Positions 53,982 through 64,000 of a DNA stretch of 64,000 nucleotides are shown here, piece by piece. The stretch is taken from the NCBI GenBank assembly GCA_029945375.1, contig CM057061.1:1860001-1924000 (forward strand). Direction: 5' to 3'. Source of the stretch: Agaricus subrufescens (lineage: Eukaryota; Basidiomycota; Agaricomycetes; Agaricales; Agaricaceae). The notes under the pieces were generated by a model. That model saw only the letters and a list, made by a program, of their open reading frames with translations. It had not been told where the DNA came from and did no database searches. A program made the translations under genes and the position numbers. Position 1 is the first letter of the stretch; every line of letters starts with the position of its first letter.

Positions 53982-54222
53982 CGCTGATGTGTGCCGATCT
54001 AAAGGTATACGATGCCCCCACTGCGTGGGACCGCACTCTGCGGAGTCCCATATTCAGGCCGCAATTGTGATGAAGAAGAATCCCGATGACCACCACTGCG
54101 TGAACTGTTCCGCTGCCAAGAAGAGCAAGACCGCACACTCCACAACGGACAAGTCCTGTCCGTTCTGGGACAACCGCTTCGACCGGGACTGGATCCGACG
54201 CCAGTTCCCATCGAAGAAGTAG
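53982..54222 (+). CDS. LINE-type ORF1 of element C, C-terminal part
   Basis: It continues from 51899: ADVCRSKGIRCPHCVGPHSA, HHCVNCSAAKKSKTAHSTTD, and ends FDRDWIRRQFPSKK. The 3' UTR (54223-54623) contains TGCTTGACCTCATCGCGCGG and GGATACGG (about 54437-54461). Confidence 0.87.
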
Positions 54223-54638
54223 TCGACTGTCATGGTTGGCTTCAGGAGCTGCAGCATGCGCGCCCACCATCTTTCCTTCGCTTTATCGTTCGCTTTGGAG
54301 GCCGCTGGTCGGAGGCCGGTGTATACGGGGTGGAGACCCCTCGGGATGTTGGCTTGAGCTAAGGCTCGTCACGGCTTGGGGTAGGATTCACTTCATCATT
54401 TTCTTTTATATGTTTTATTTTTCATTCTCTCATATGTGCTTGACCTCATCGCGCGGATACGGTTTCTCCCCTGCCCATGTATAGTTTGACTCCATGTATG
54501 TGTTTAGCGGCCGCACTCGGATATGCGTTAAGGCATCCTTATTAGTGTTGTAAGCCCGGAGTATCTAACCGGATGTCGTATAGCAGCATTAATAGAAGGT
54601 CCACCGAGAGGTGCCATTGATTACAAAAAAAAAAAAAA

Positions 54639-55670
54639 ATGGGCGATGTGGCGAGCGAGTTGCGAGCCGACAGGTGATGCAGCAAGTGCCTCTTGGAAGG
54701 CGGCACGTTGGGTGGTTATCCAGGTATGGGACTTGGATGGAATCGATCATAAGATATCAATATAATCGGGGCGGTGGTGATAGGGATTAATCCCGGAGTC
54801 ATGATAAGGTGGTGAATGTGTTTGAGGACACAATTCCCCTCCAGTGCAGACAGAACTTGGTTTCCGGCTAAGAAAATGCTGGTTTTGATATCCATGGCGT
54901 GTTCCACAATGAAAGTCGATTGGAGATCGGCCTTAAGGTGGGTATTGACTTCGCTAATAATAGCGGGGGTGATGCTGTCAGCGTGGACAGAAGATCCGGC
55001 CAGAGGAATGATGTTGACACCACAGCAGCTAAGGCCATGGTTGGTGTGTTTGCCTTTGGCCTTACGCCTGTTAGGATGCTTGACCGAGACAGCTGGGGCA
55101 GAGGAGGGGGGTGGCGCTGCTGGGGAGGAGGGGAGGGCAAACGTCACAGATTTCTTCACTTTCGGAGGTGCTTGGACAGCTGCGGGTGCAGCCAGGGCAT
55201 GACTCCGATTAGCAGCGGGTTTAGGAGGTGGGGCCGGGTGAGTTACCTTGGGCCACTTAGTAATCTTGGCCACGTCAGCCTCAGCCTCGGCCATAGGAGA
55301 CTGGGGGCGTGGAGTAGGCATGGCCGATGGGGGAGGGGGCGTAGCTAGACGAGGAGGGGGGGGAGAATCTCCGGTTGAGGGCCAGCAGATGCTATGACTT
55401 GAGTGAGCTGAATATCAAAGGCCGCGAAGCCTCCAATACCCATGAATTCGCATTGAGAAAGGTTGTTGGACTGTAGAATAGTCCAAATAGCTCAGAGAAG
55501 TTTGTCAGCAATACCGTCAAACCTCTCGTTGGGACCAGTGGCCTTGGCTGTGCGGATGGCTTCACCGAGGGCGTTGGCTAGAGAGTTTTGAGCCCTAGTA
55601 GCAGACCTAGGACCCAAAGGGGTAGGGAGGGGGGAAGAGGTTGGGGGATGCGGAGGTCCGAACGGAGGAT
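54639..55670 (-). pseudogene. ORF1 of element E, N-terminal piece
   Basis: The minus strand has ARAQNSLANALGEAIRTAKA, an in-frame stop near 55495 (KLL-stop-AIWTILQ), FDIQLTQVIASAGPQ, the basic linker (KAKGKHTNHGLSCCG), NTHLKADLQSTFIVEHA and HIHHLIMTPGLIPI. A frameshift near 54740 precedes the stretch that joins the piece at 50291. The 5' end is removed by LINE F. Confidence 0.82.
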
Positions 55671-55794
55671 TCCTTCTTGATCTCTTACCATCACCTTCCT
55701 ATTTAGGATTTTGGTGTTGGACATGCATTTAGTTGGAATATATTCTGTTCTACAGGGATAATGCTTGATATCTCGTGACCCCCTGCGCCCTAGT

Positions 55795-58046
55795 ATGTCT
55801 GGAAAGCGACCCCAGCTGTACGAACGTCCATCGCAACCACCGTCGCCCTCAGGGAGCATACACTCTGTTGCTTCCCACGCTCCCAAGTCCTCCAAGGTCA
55901 CCAAGAGGATCCAAGGAGCCTTCAAAGCCATAGTCCCGAAGAAGAAGAGGTCTATGGCTAGAGAACTTAAGGGGATGTTAGCACCTAGTGCCTTCAGAAC
56001 CTTAGATATGGAGGAAGTTATTCCGACCTCCCAAGAGTCACAAGATGGACCCGCTCCCAAGGATCCGTCAACGGATAAGGAGATCGAACCTCAAGAGGAG
56101 GTAGAGGAGAGTGAGAGTGAGGAGGAGAGCGAACCAGAGGACGATCTGAAGATATTGGAGAGAGTTGAGAGAGAAAGAATAGAGAGGTTGCGCCGGGAGG
56201 AAGAGGAGGAAGCCCGGGCCACTAACCAGACCTCCAGTGATTGGGGTATCCCTATGCCCACCAGAGACAAACTCAGGCACCCTGCCCTCGCTGCTTGCCA
56301 CAGCAAGACACCACTTTTGTACAAGACTGTCACTCCAGGCGACGTCTTTTCCACCCCCGACTCTGCACTTTTGGACCATGAGGCTCTAAAGGCCACGTCA
56401 GCCCCCCGCAGCCAATCGGAGAGTTACGGCTTTCTGACACCCAACCTGGCCCTTCTTAGTCATCTGGCTTTGAAGGTAACCAGTGCTACCCCAGCCAACC
56501 CACCCGACAGCCTTGCCACATCCGCGCCACCATCCGGCATAATCAGCCCGGCTCTTAAGACCCAGCAAATCACTCCTCCTACTCGAGGCCCGATCCCGGA
56601 CCTTGATAAGACCCCGACGTTGCCAAGAATAGTCAAAACAACTGAGGCGCAACTCCGTGCCCTTCAAGCTCAAGAAGCAGAACGAGCGTCTTCACTTGAC
56701 CGAGTCATTGGCAGTAACAATATGACCGCCACCCAGTTTATGGAAAATATCGAGGCCGCCAAGGAGTGCGTCGATGAAATCCCAGAGATGGAGGAACGCC
56801 CCTCCTCACCCGCATTTATCAGTGATGATGGAAGGAAGATCCCCTTCTTCCTGGACAAACTCGCTGATCTGGAGAAAAGGCTGTTGAATGTTTTCGGACC
56901 CTTTCTCAGAATGGCTCCCAACAACTGCTCCAACCCTAGGGACATAGCAGAACTTCTTTGCAATGCCTTTGGAGCAATCCTAGGCACGGACTGGGCCCAC
57001 GTTCAGGTACCAGGAAAAGGTTTGCTCAACCATCGGTTGAGCAAATATATTCACCAAATGGATGATGAAACAAAGAAAGTGTTCCTCCCCATGCACATCA
57101 CCCCCATTCAGCTGCTCCCCGCTCAGGAAGTTCGGGCCCCGGCTCCAAATAATGCCGCCCCAATGGAAATCGATTCTGCGCCGGCACCATCCCCAGCTCG
57201 CATCCCAGCCGCTGCCAAAGGTAAGGGCAAGGCACCCCCTCCCCCTCCCACCCCATCCCAGCCCCCCCTGGCTCCCATACCCATCACTATCGCGGCCTTA
57301 CCAAAGGCCAACAAATTTGTCCAGATGGCTGCAAAGAAAGCGGCCCCTTCCAAAGGTAAGTCCCAGCCCACTGCTGGACCCTCTAAACCCTGCAAGCTCT
57401 ACATCCAACTGGAAGAGCCACTCCAAGGCCAAGCTGTTCCCCCTCCCATCCCTCTCCACTCCAAGCCGGCCGCCGTCGCTGCCCATAAGCAAAATGCTGC
57501 TCAATGGATTGTGAACCAGTCACATGCTCCCCCTCCCCCTGCACCCAAACCGACCTCTTACGCCTCGGCCCTCAAAAAGCCGACTGTCACTGCCCCCAAT
57601 ATTGCCTCGAACATGCCTTCCCAGGCCATCCAGTGGGCTGTCAAACTCAAGAAATCCTTCCCGGAAATGAGCATCCAGGAAGCGATGGCAATTTGCGCTC
57701 CATTGGTGTACACACCAACAAACTCTACGGCTTCAGCTGGATCATCTGAGTCGGTGTCTAAAGGACACAAGCCAACCCTGGCCCAACAGGCCGCACACGG
57801 TATCTCGGGTGGACTCAATAGGAAGTCCGCCCAATTTGGCTTCACCCATATCGTTCAGCCAGAGCGATTCAAAGATATGGGACTCATCGTTGATAAGATG
57901 AACAGGTATCTTATCTCTATCTCTTCTCAACTTTGCATTCAAAATGGCCGGCTATTCAAGTCAGTCATCCACTTCTACTTAAACCTTGTTCCTTCTAAAC
58001 AGGGTTTCACCAATGTCAAGGAGGCCCTTCATCAGCAAGTGTGCAA
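55795..58046 (+). pseudogene. LINE F ORF1, N-terminal 750 codons
   Basis: ATG at 55795 (MSGKRPQLYERPSQPPSPSG). Regions in order: a basic patch (VTKRIQGAFKAIVPKKKRSM), a long acidic and charged stretch (VEESESEEESEPEDDLKILE), a helical domain (LADLEKRLLNVFGPFLRMAP), a Pro/Lys-rich linker, then IQWAVKLKKSFPEMSIQEAM. The frame is open for 750 codons and is then interrupted by a MITE-like insert at 58047. The frame of the core resumes at about 58355. Confidence 0.85.
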
Positions 58047-58354
58047 TTAGCTTTTCAGCTTTTTGCGCTTTTTAGACTTTTTTATGTTCACGACAAGCGC
58101 AAAAGCTGAAAAGCTGAAAAGCTACCTATGTCACCAATTCAATACTAATAATTGGTCTCATTTTAAAGACATTTACTAGTAATAATGGTCACAAGAGTAT
58201 CCACGTTTTATAGCTTTTCAGCTTTTCAGCTTTTTTGGTTCCCTCACAGGCTAGCTTTTTTAAAAATCTGGGCCCAAAATATGACTTCAGCTTTTTAGTC
58301 ACTTTTTAGAGCTTTTAGAGCTTTTTAGAGCTTGCACAAGCTCAAAAAAGCTAA
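58047..58354. mobile_element. MITE-like insert, about 308 bp
   Basis: The ends are inverted (TTAGCTTTT at the left, AAAAGCTAAA at the right). Inside are a motif AAAAGCTGAAAAGCTGAAAA (about 58101-58120) and its reverse complement (about 58208-58233). AT-rich, no ORF. It interrupts LINE F ORF1, so it is younger than the LINE. The target duplication is short (possibly TA) and cannot be fixed by eye. Confidence 0.7.
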
Positions 58355-59126
58355 ATGCCAAAGTTCTGATGTTTACAAGGCCCTTGGCCAAGATCTCACC
58401 CCCGAGGCGCCAGATCCCCAGGCTCCTCAGTCCGTAGCCCATCTCATCATGACGGGCTTTGACTACTGGACCAACGTGCACAACAGGAGACCGGAGGACG
58501 TACTAACCAGTGCACAGGTACTCGAAGGCATGAAGTCAGTGACTCAATTCAACAACCTCAAAGCCAAAGCTCCACCTGCTGTCGTCAAATGCAAAGGCTC
58601 GAATGACAAAGTGGTAGTATTTTTAGATGTCTGGGATTCCAAATCGGGCATCATGACAAAGCACCTCGTCAATAAGGTATACCATATACAAGGGAGACTG
58701 ATCAAATTAGTGTACGCTTGCCAGCGTGAATTCATCCCACAGTGTCAAAACTGTTGGGGATGGAATCACGGTACATCCTGATGCCACATCAACCACAAGA
58801 AATGTGCCAGGTGTTACCAACCACACAACACCAAAAACCACGACATCTTCGCACCATGCTGCGGAGAACTTAGGAAGAAGCCAGAGTGGACAGGTACGTG
58901 TACCCATGCTCTGAAATGTATCAATTGTGGTGGTGCCCACCCCACCTATCATTCCAACTGTGTCTATAAACGACACCAAAACAATGAATCCTGGCATGCC
59001 CAGCGCCAGATTGCTGATAATGACAAAGAGAACGCCAAGCGCAATAGGCGCAAATCTAATATCACACAGGCTATGAGGGCACCGCCCTCACAGATCATCA
59101 AAGTCCCATCGTCATCTTCTGAATGA
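58355..59126 (+). pseudogene. LINE F ORF1, C-terminal core with zinc knuckles
   Basis: DVYKALGQDLTPEAPDPQAP, VVVFLDVWDSKSGIMTKHLV, CQNCWGWNHGTS, then TGA at 58779-58781 where LINE H has Arg, CHINHKKCARCYQPHNTKNH and CINCGGAHPTYHSNC. It ends VPSSSSE with TGA at 59124-59126. The stop overlaps the ORF2 start as ATGA. Confidence 0.85.
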
Positions 59127-62100
59127 ATAACAACGACCACTCTCCTTCTAGCGGAAATTGAAAACCTGCACCACACTCATTAAGTAATCTCACTATCATT
59201 TCTTTTAATGCACATAAAAGTTGGGAAACCACTTCTACGGTGCTTGATAAATGGGCTGGGTATGTGGACATCATTATGTTCCAGGAACCCGGGTGGAAAG
59301 GTGTGTGTAGGCAGCCATCCACTAAAAACAAGATTGGGGATATGGCCTTCGGCCCCCCCATCCACCCCTCTTGGATGCCTTTCACTGAAGTGTTCGATAA
59401 TACTAATGAGTTGAGACCTGAACGAAGGGTCTTGACCTACATCAATAAAAGACTTAACATTTTCAGACCACAACTGCGATCTGACGTCATCAAACATCGT
59501 GACATATCTCTAGTCACACTCCACCTTGATCAACCTCGCAACGGCATTCCTCACGAGTTCAACATCCTCAATGTGTACAACGACGGTCAATCACATGCCG
59601 CCGTACATCAACTAGCTGCAGTAAGTGATAATATTCCCAAAATATCACTTTGTGCCGGGGATTTTAATATCCAAGACCAGGAATGGGACGATGGAGCAGT
59701 GTCACAAGTATGGCCCTCCTCCCCATATATGTGCCTCAAAGATTTGTGCACTAATCTTGAAATCCAATATGTATTCCCCTCTAATGGAGGGGAACCAACT
59801 CATATCCCTGATGACCCCAACTCAAGGGCATCTGTTATCGATTTGGTGTTTGCCTCGGCGGACATCATTAATTCACAGGGATTCTATTATGAAATCAAGA
59901 CCAATGATGCAGAATGGTGGGGCTCTGATCACCGACCCCTACAAATCGAAGTACCCATTCTAGGTGAAGAACCGGAACTCAGGGGGAAATTCAAGATTGA
60001 GGCTTTTTCTGAGGAGGAAAAGGACTACGTCAACATGATTGCTATGGAGTTGGGAAACTTAGGGCGCAGAGAAGCACCGGGAACTGTTGAGGAACTGGAT
60101 GCGGTAATGGAGCAGACAGAGGCGATGCTAGAGAGTGCGTGGTTGAAATTTGCGGAGGAGAGGAAGCCGAGTTGACACGGGAAGAAGTGGTGGAACTCGG
60201 AGTGTAAGGAGGCCTATCAGAAGATGATGAAAAATGGAGGGACTTGTAACCGAATCGAACAGAGCAATCTCAAATGCACCATTCGAAAAGCCAAATGCAA
60301 ACACTTCAATAAGAAAATCAAAGAGATGGCGACCAACAACAAGTGGCCTTGGGACCTCATGCCATGGACCCGCAAACGGAAACTACTGGCTGTTGAAGCC
60401 ATCCTTGACAATGAAGGAACATCGTGTAACTCCCCCAAAAAGTTATTCAACACCCTACATTCCACCTACAATTCTGCCAGTAATCACCCTATCAACCTAG
60501 AGAGATTTACAGCAAATGTAGACAAGCTGCTGGAAAGAGAATGGCCTCAGTTCTCTATCCAGGAATTTCATGACGGTCTCAAAGGGTGTGCTAAGAACAT
60601 GGCCCCGGGCTCAGATCATGTCTCATGGAGGATATGGAAACTGCTCGCATGCAGTGACGTTCTAGGCGAGTTTGTCACCAAAATAGCTAATGCCTGTATC
60701 GATCTAGGGCATTGGCCAAAGTTCTTCAAAACCTCGACCTCGGTCATCATCCCAAAGCCAGGTAAACCCTCATACGACAGAGCCAAATCCTTCCGGCCTA
60801 TCGTCTTACTTAACACAATGGGGAAACTCATTGAAAAGATGATCGCACAATGACTCCAGTTCAAAGGAGTTGAAAGCGGAGCCATACATCCATGCCAAAC
60901 TGGAGGCATCATCCAAAGGTCGGTAGAAGACACAGCCACAGCCCTCACTCATCACATCAGGGTGGGGTGGTCTAACAAAAAGGTAACGTCTGTCATTGCG
61001 TTCGATGTTGCCCAATTTTTCCCTTCTCTTAATCACATCACTCTTTCTATAATTATCAAACATTTTGGTTTTGCGAACAAAGTTGTTTCTTTCTTCTCTA
61101 ATTATCTCATTGGTCGAAAAACACAATATTCTATTAACAGTTTAACCTCTCCTTTCTTCGAGTCTGACATAGGTGTAGGACAAGGTAGTGCACTTTCTCC
61201 AATTCTTTCTGCATTGTATTTAGCTCCTGTTTTCCATCTTTTGGACTTATGGTTATTGGACAAGGATTCTCATATTCATTTTCCTTTAACCGCTTTTCTT
61301 TCTTTTGTTGACGATGGACTTCTTGTTGCAACTGGGGATTGTAGATCGGACGTTTTCGAATCTCTAAAAGAGGCATATGCCCAAATCACTTCCATACTCA
61401 ACGACTTTGGTCTGGTTATGGAACACTCAAAGACGGAACTCTTCAACTTTGTGGATTCCGCCCGCAACTATCACTTGGCCAACCCCTCCCTCCCCCTTGG
61501 GTTCGCCCCCTTCACTTCGACCAACCCCCTTACTCCCAAGACAATCTGGAGGTACCTCAGAATAATGTTTGACCACAACCTCACATTCAAGGATCATGTC
61601 AAATTCTACGCCATGAAATCTATTTCGGCAGTCCGCTGCATGAAATCCCTTGGCAACTCGGCGCGTGGACTTACCATCAAGCAAAAATGTACGCTCTACA
61701 TTTTGTGCGTACAACCAATAGCGACCTTTGGGCTTTGGTGTTGGTACATTCCGGGTACTAGATGTTTTAGGACCAATGTCAAAATGGTCGAACTTACCCA
61801 TTCTCAAGGAGCTCGCTGGATCACAGGCGTGTTCTGAACAACTCCCATAGGTGGGATGAGTGCCGTGGCTGGCCTCATGATAATCTCCATCACCCTCAAA
61901 AAGCTGTATGAGCGCTCTACAATTTGCCTCAACACACTCCACCCCAACCACCCCGTTCTTACACTAATAGAACGGTGGAAAGCCAAGGGCTCAACCCTAC
62001 ACCACAACTCCTTGGAATTCAAAACCGAGGCAATCCAACAGAAGATGAAGTCCCCCCTCGACTCCATCATCAATATTCCTTGCAAGGAGATCTTCCACCC

Positions 62101-63977
62101 CCTCTCTGAGCACATTAAACCTGGGTATCAGCTCATTGACCAATGTCCGGACCACATCAAATTCATCCAACCCCCCGCGGACAAGGATGACTCTTTTCTT
62201 TATCACCTCAACATTCATGGGGTGAACATTCATAACACCAGTGATCTTCATGTTATCACAGCTGGTGTTCTCAACCCAATCAATCCCTCCCACCCCCTGG
62301 AGAATCAGAGCCACTCCCACATTGCTTTGTCCACCGTCTTCAACGACAAAACGATTTCGTCCAAAACCCGTGCCGCTGGACGCAGAGTCACGAAGGAAAC
62401 ACTTGTAGGATGGTCTGCATTCCTTGGCCTCCTCAAAGCATACCATAAAATAGAGAAAGGACTTGATGTCAAACGAGTCATTCTCTACACCACCTTGCCA
62501 TCCACGGTTTGCGAACTTATGGCAGTTTCATCCAAGCCTTTTGGTAGTCAATTGTCGATTGCCGTCTTGCTCATGTTTGAGGCTCTTGTAACCAAATTCC
62601 CCTTAGTGGATATTTGCGTGAAGGGCTTCTGAGAGAGTTGGGCAACTCAACCACCGGATAGTAATGTCGGCCTTCAGCCGGCAGCTTTCCAGGCTTATTG
62701 GAACGCTAGAAAAGAGCGGACCTTCACTTGGGCAGGGATTCAGTTTCCTCAATCCGTATCATACAGATGGGCCAGAAGTGGAACCACCAAATCCGCGATT
62801 GCACTATGGCACCAGGGGTTCAAGGACCCAATGAACCGGGCTTGCTTCAAGGGGCAGGGCTGGTATGACACAAAATCCTGTAAAGTTGAATCTGAGAGGT
62901 TGAAGCATAACACTTCGTATCCGGATCACTTTTGGGTATCAAGCAGGGAATTGAGAGCGGGGCTAGCCACCTCCCCCTTTGCTCTGCATGATGAATTTCA
63001 TGACGGTAGTTTCAGGACTGGGATGTTGAGGCCGGACGCCTCCTACTCAGACTATCAACTCCGTCCGGGGAAGAAAAAGTCTAGTCGGTTAAAACACGGT
63101 GGTGCTGCTGGCTTAGATAATTTGGATCAGTTAAAACAGGGCGGTGCTGCTGATCACAAAAATAATTGTAAGTTCACAGTTGACAAACCAACTCACCTCA
63201 ACCTAGGCTTATGGCTCCGCAACTACAGTGGGGCCTCTGTCACTCATACGTAACTCCCCCTTGTGTGCTTGACTTGTGCGCACAATTACCAACCACGCCC
63301 CCATCGGATCTTATCGCGCTCGATTCTTTCCAAACAAACCTTTCAAGACATGTCCTTGCTCTCCCAACTCACTGGAGACGCGTCAACATATTCTTAATGT
63401 CTGCCCACTATTCGTCAGAAGGGCGGAACACTATTCTATCGGCGGGATCAAATCCATCCAAGGTCTTATCCTATTCCTGACTGACAATCCTAAAGCATTT
63501 GCATTTGAAGACAACTCTGATCTTCCGCGAGTGCCAAGAATATGTGAACCCAACTGGCCTGCGTATTACAAGCAGGTATACCAGCAATGGAAAGATGAGA
63601 ACAAGAAGAGGAGGAAGCACAAGCGTCCTCTTCTTATGGGGCCAATTTTCTACCATGAGACGATTATGAGCCAGTTCAAAACTGTGTTCGAGGCAGATGA
63701 ATGGAGAGAGGTGTTTATGAACTCGGTAATGGAGATGAGGCCGTGGACTCGGCGGAATGTACACAAAAGGTGCAAGGAGTTTCTTTTCTTTGTGCTTATT
63801 TTTCAGCGTTTCCTTTTCCTTCAGTCTGGTATTATTGTACTTGTATTCGGATCGCTCTATGCTCGTTTGTTTGTTTTTTCTCTCTCTCATATAGCGTTGA
63901 CCAAGTCCGCTGGATACGTTTCTTTTGCTCATCTGTTGTTCGTTTCTCAATGTAATGTCTTGAGCCGACAGAGGTAG
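59123..63977 (+). pseudogene. LINE F ORF2: endonuclease, RT, degenerate RNase H-like, zinc motif (several TGA stops)
   Basis: ATG at 59123 overlaps the ORF1 stop. The endonuclease has FNAHKSWETTS, MFQEPGWK, NVYNDG, CAGDFNIQDQEWD and GSDHRPLQI. RT has APGSDHVSWRIWK, FRPIVLLNTMGKLIEK, FDVAQFFPSLNH, GQGSALSPILSALY and FVDD (codon 728, 61304-61315). VILYTTLPSTVCEL marks the degenerate RNase H-like part and CPCSPNSLETRQHILNVCP the zinc motif. One frame runs from 59123 to about 63250, with TGA stops at 59159, 60173, 60851, 61835 and 62630, then a short indel near 63245 shifts to the final frame. Full length would be about 1,618 codons. Domain order is that of APE-type LINEs of the Tad/I-like group; the clade assignment is inference. 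Confidence 0.88.
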
Positions 63978-64000
63978 TGTACAGGCGATGTAAAGTACGG

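Larger units (their letters stand above)
50292..54638 (+). mobile_element. ORF1-only retroelement C (complete, split by element D)
   Basis: A 13 bp TSD ATGGGCGATGTGG lies at 50279-50291 and 54639-54651. The leader block (CCACCTTCCTCTTTTGGAAG) is at 50323-50342. Element D interrupts it at 51900-53966. The 3' end has CACCGAGAGGTGCCATTGAT and then poly(A) at 54624-54638. Confidence 0.93.
31101..55670 (-). mobile_element. ORF1-only retroelement E, split by the KDZ element and element C
   Basis: The pieces read, 5' to 3' on the minus strand, 55670-54639, 50291-50030 and 31697-31101. The 3' end at the left has an interrupted poly(T) (31101-31119), GTAATCAATGGG and CATAACGCGTTCCCC, the LINE-type tail. 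The 5' end is lost at about 55670 where LINE F begins. Removing the two insertions rejoins the coding frame through the zinc-knuckle region. Confidence 0.85.
55671..64000 (+). mobile_element. LINE F, near full-length APE-type LINE (3' end beyond window)
   Basis: The 5' leader (CTTCTTGATCTCTTACCATC) is a diverged form of the ORF1-only leader. ORF1, a short overlap, and ORF2 follow. By comparison with LINE 1, only the last 60 bp of 3' UTR and the poly(A) are missing. A uORF (ATG at 55761, six codons) precedes the ORF1 start at 55795. Confidence 0.9.

Overview
The window looks like nuclear DNA of a basidiomycete fungus, most likely an Agaricomycete. It has very short GT-AG introns (46-58 nt in the best gene), a KDZ-superfamily DNA transposon, and Ty1/copia and APE-type LINE retroelements with poly(A) tails. 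No ordinary host gene is visible except possibly one tRNA-like gene. Essentially the whole 64 kb is a nest of transposons inside transposons.

Left part (1-31,100). One copia element (called copia 1 here) starts with its 5' LTR at 4,372 and ends with a truncated 3' LTR at 27,519. It was hit by a LINE in the LTR (LINE 1, itself hit by LINE 2), by two opposite-facing ORF1-only retroelements (X and Y) in gag, and by a roughly 7.9 kb LINE (H) in the RNase H region. Most insertions show clear target-site duplications (TSDs) of 12-16 bp. X, Y and the gag piece between them carry the signature of a later inversion. Flanking pieces are a minus-strand copia fragment with ORF1-only element A (1-4,083), a tRNA-Cys(GCA)-like gene (4,238-4,310), and a patchwork of copia fragments, LTRs and ORF1-only element G (27,520-31,098).

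Centre (31,698-50,022). An AT-rich element of about 18.3 kb has 64 bp terminal inverted repeats and an imperfect 7 bp TSD. It carries an apparently intact six-exon KDZ transposase of 936 aa and three companion genes of unknown function: A (370 aa, coiled coil), B (cysteine-rich, with a tandem array of identical mini-exons) and C (466 aa). Just inside both ends lie huge arrays, roughly 70 copies on the left and 30 on the right, of a 34-36 bp unit built around the perfect palindrome AGTAGAATTCTACT. The spacer between palindromes differs between the two ends. A solitary degenerate palindrome lies upstream of gene C. The element sits in the zinc-knuckle coding region of ORF1-only element E. It is the most interesting system in the window.

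Right part (50,023-64,000). The rest of E is followed by nested ORF1-only elements C and D. D interrupts C with a 15 bp TSD, and C interrupts E with a 13 bp TSD. Then comes LINE F, a nearly complete LINE (ORF1 with a MITE-like insert, then ORF2 with endonuclease and RT) whose 3' end lies beyond the window. Its in-frame stops are all TGA, most at positions where related copies have arginine.

Second theme. At least seven elements (A, X, Y, G, E, C, D) encode only a LINE-type ORF1 (Gag-like, zinc knuckles). Several are complete from 5' leader to poly(A), but none has an endonuclease or RT. Most share leader and 3'-end motifs with the autonomous LINEs, which suggests a family of gag-carrying non-autonomous retroelements mobilised in trans.
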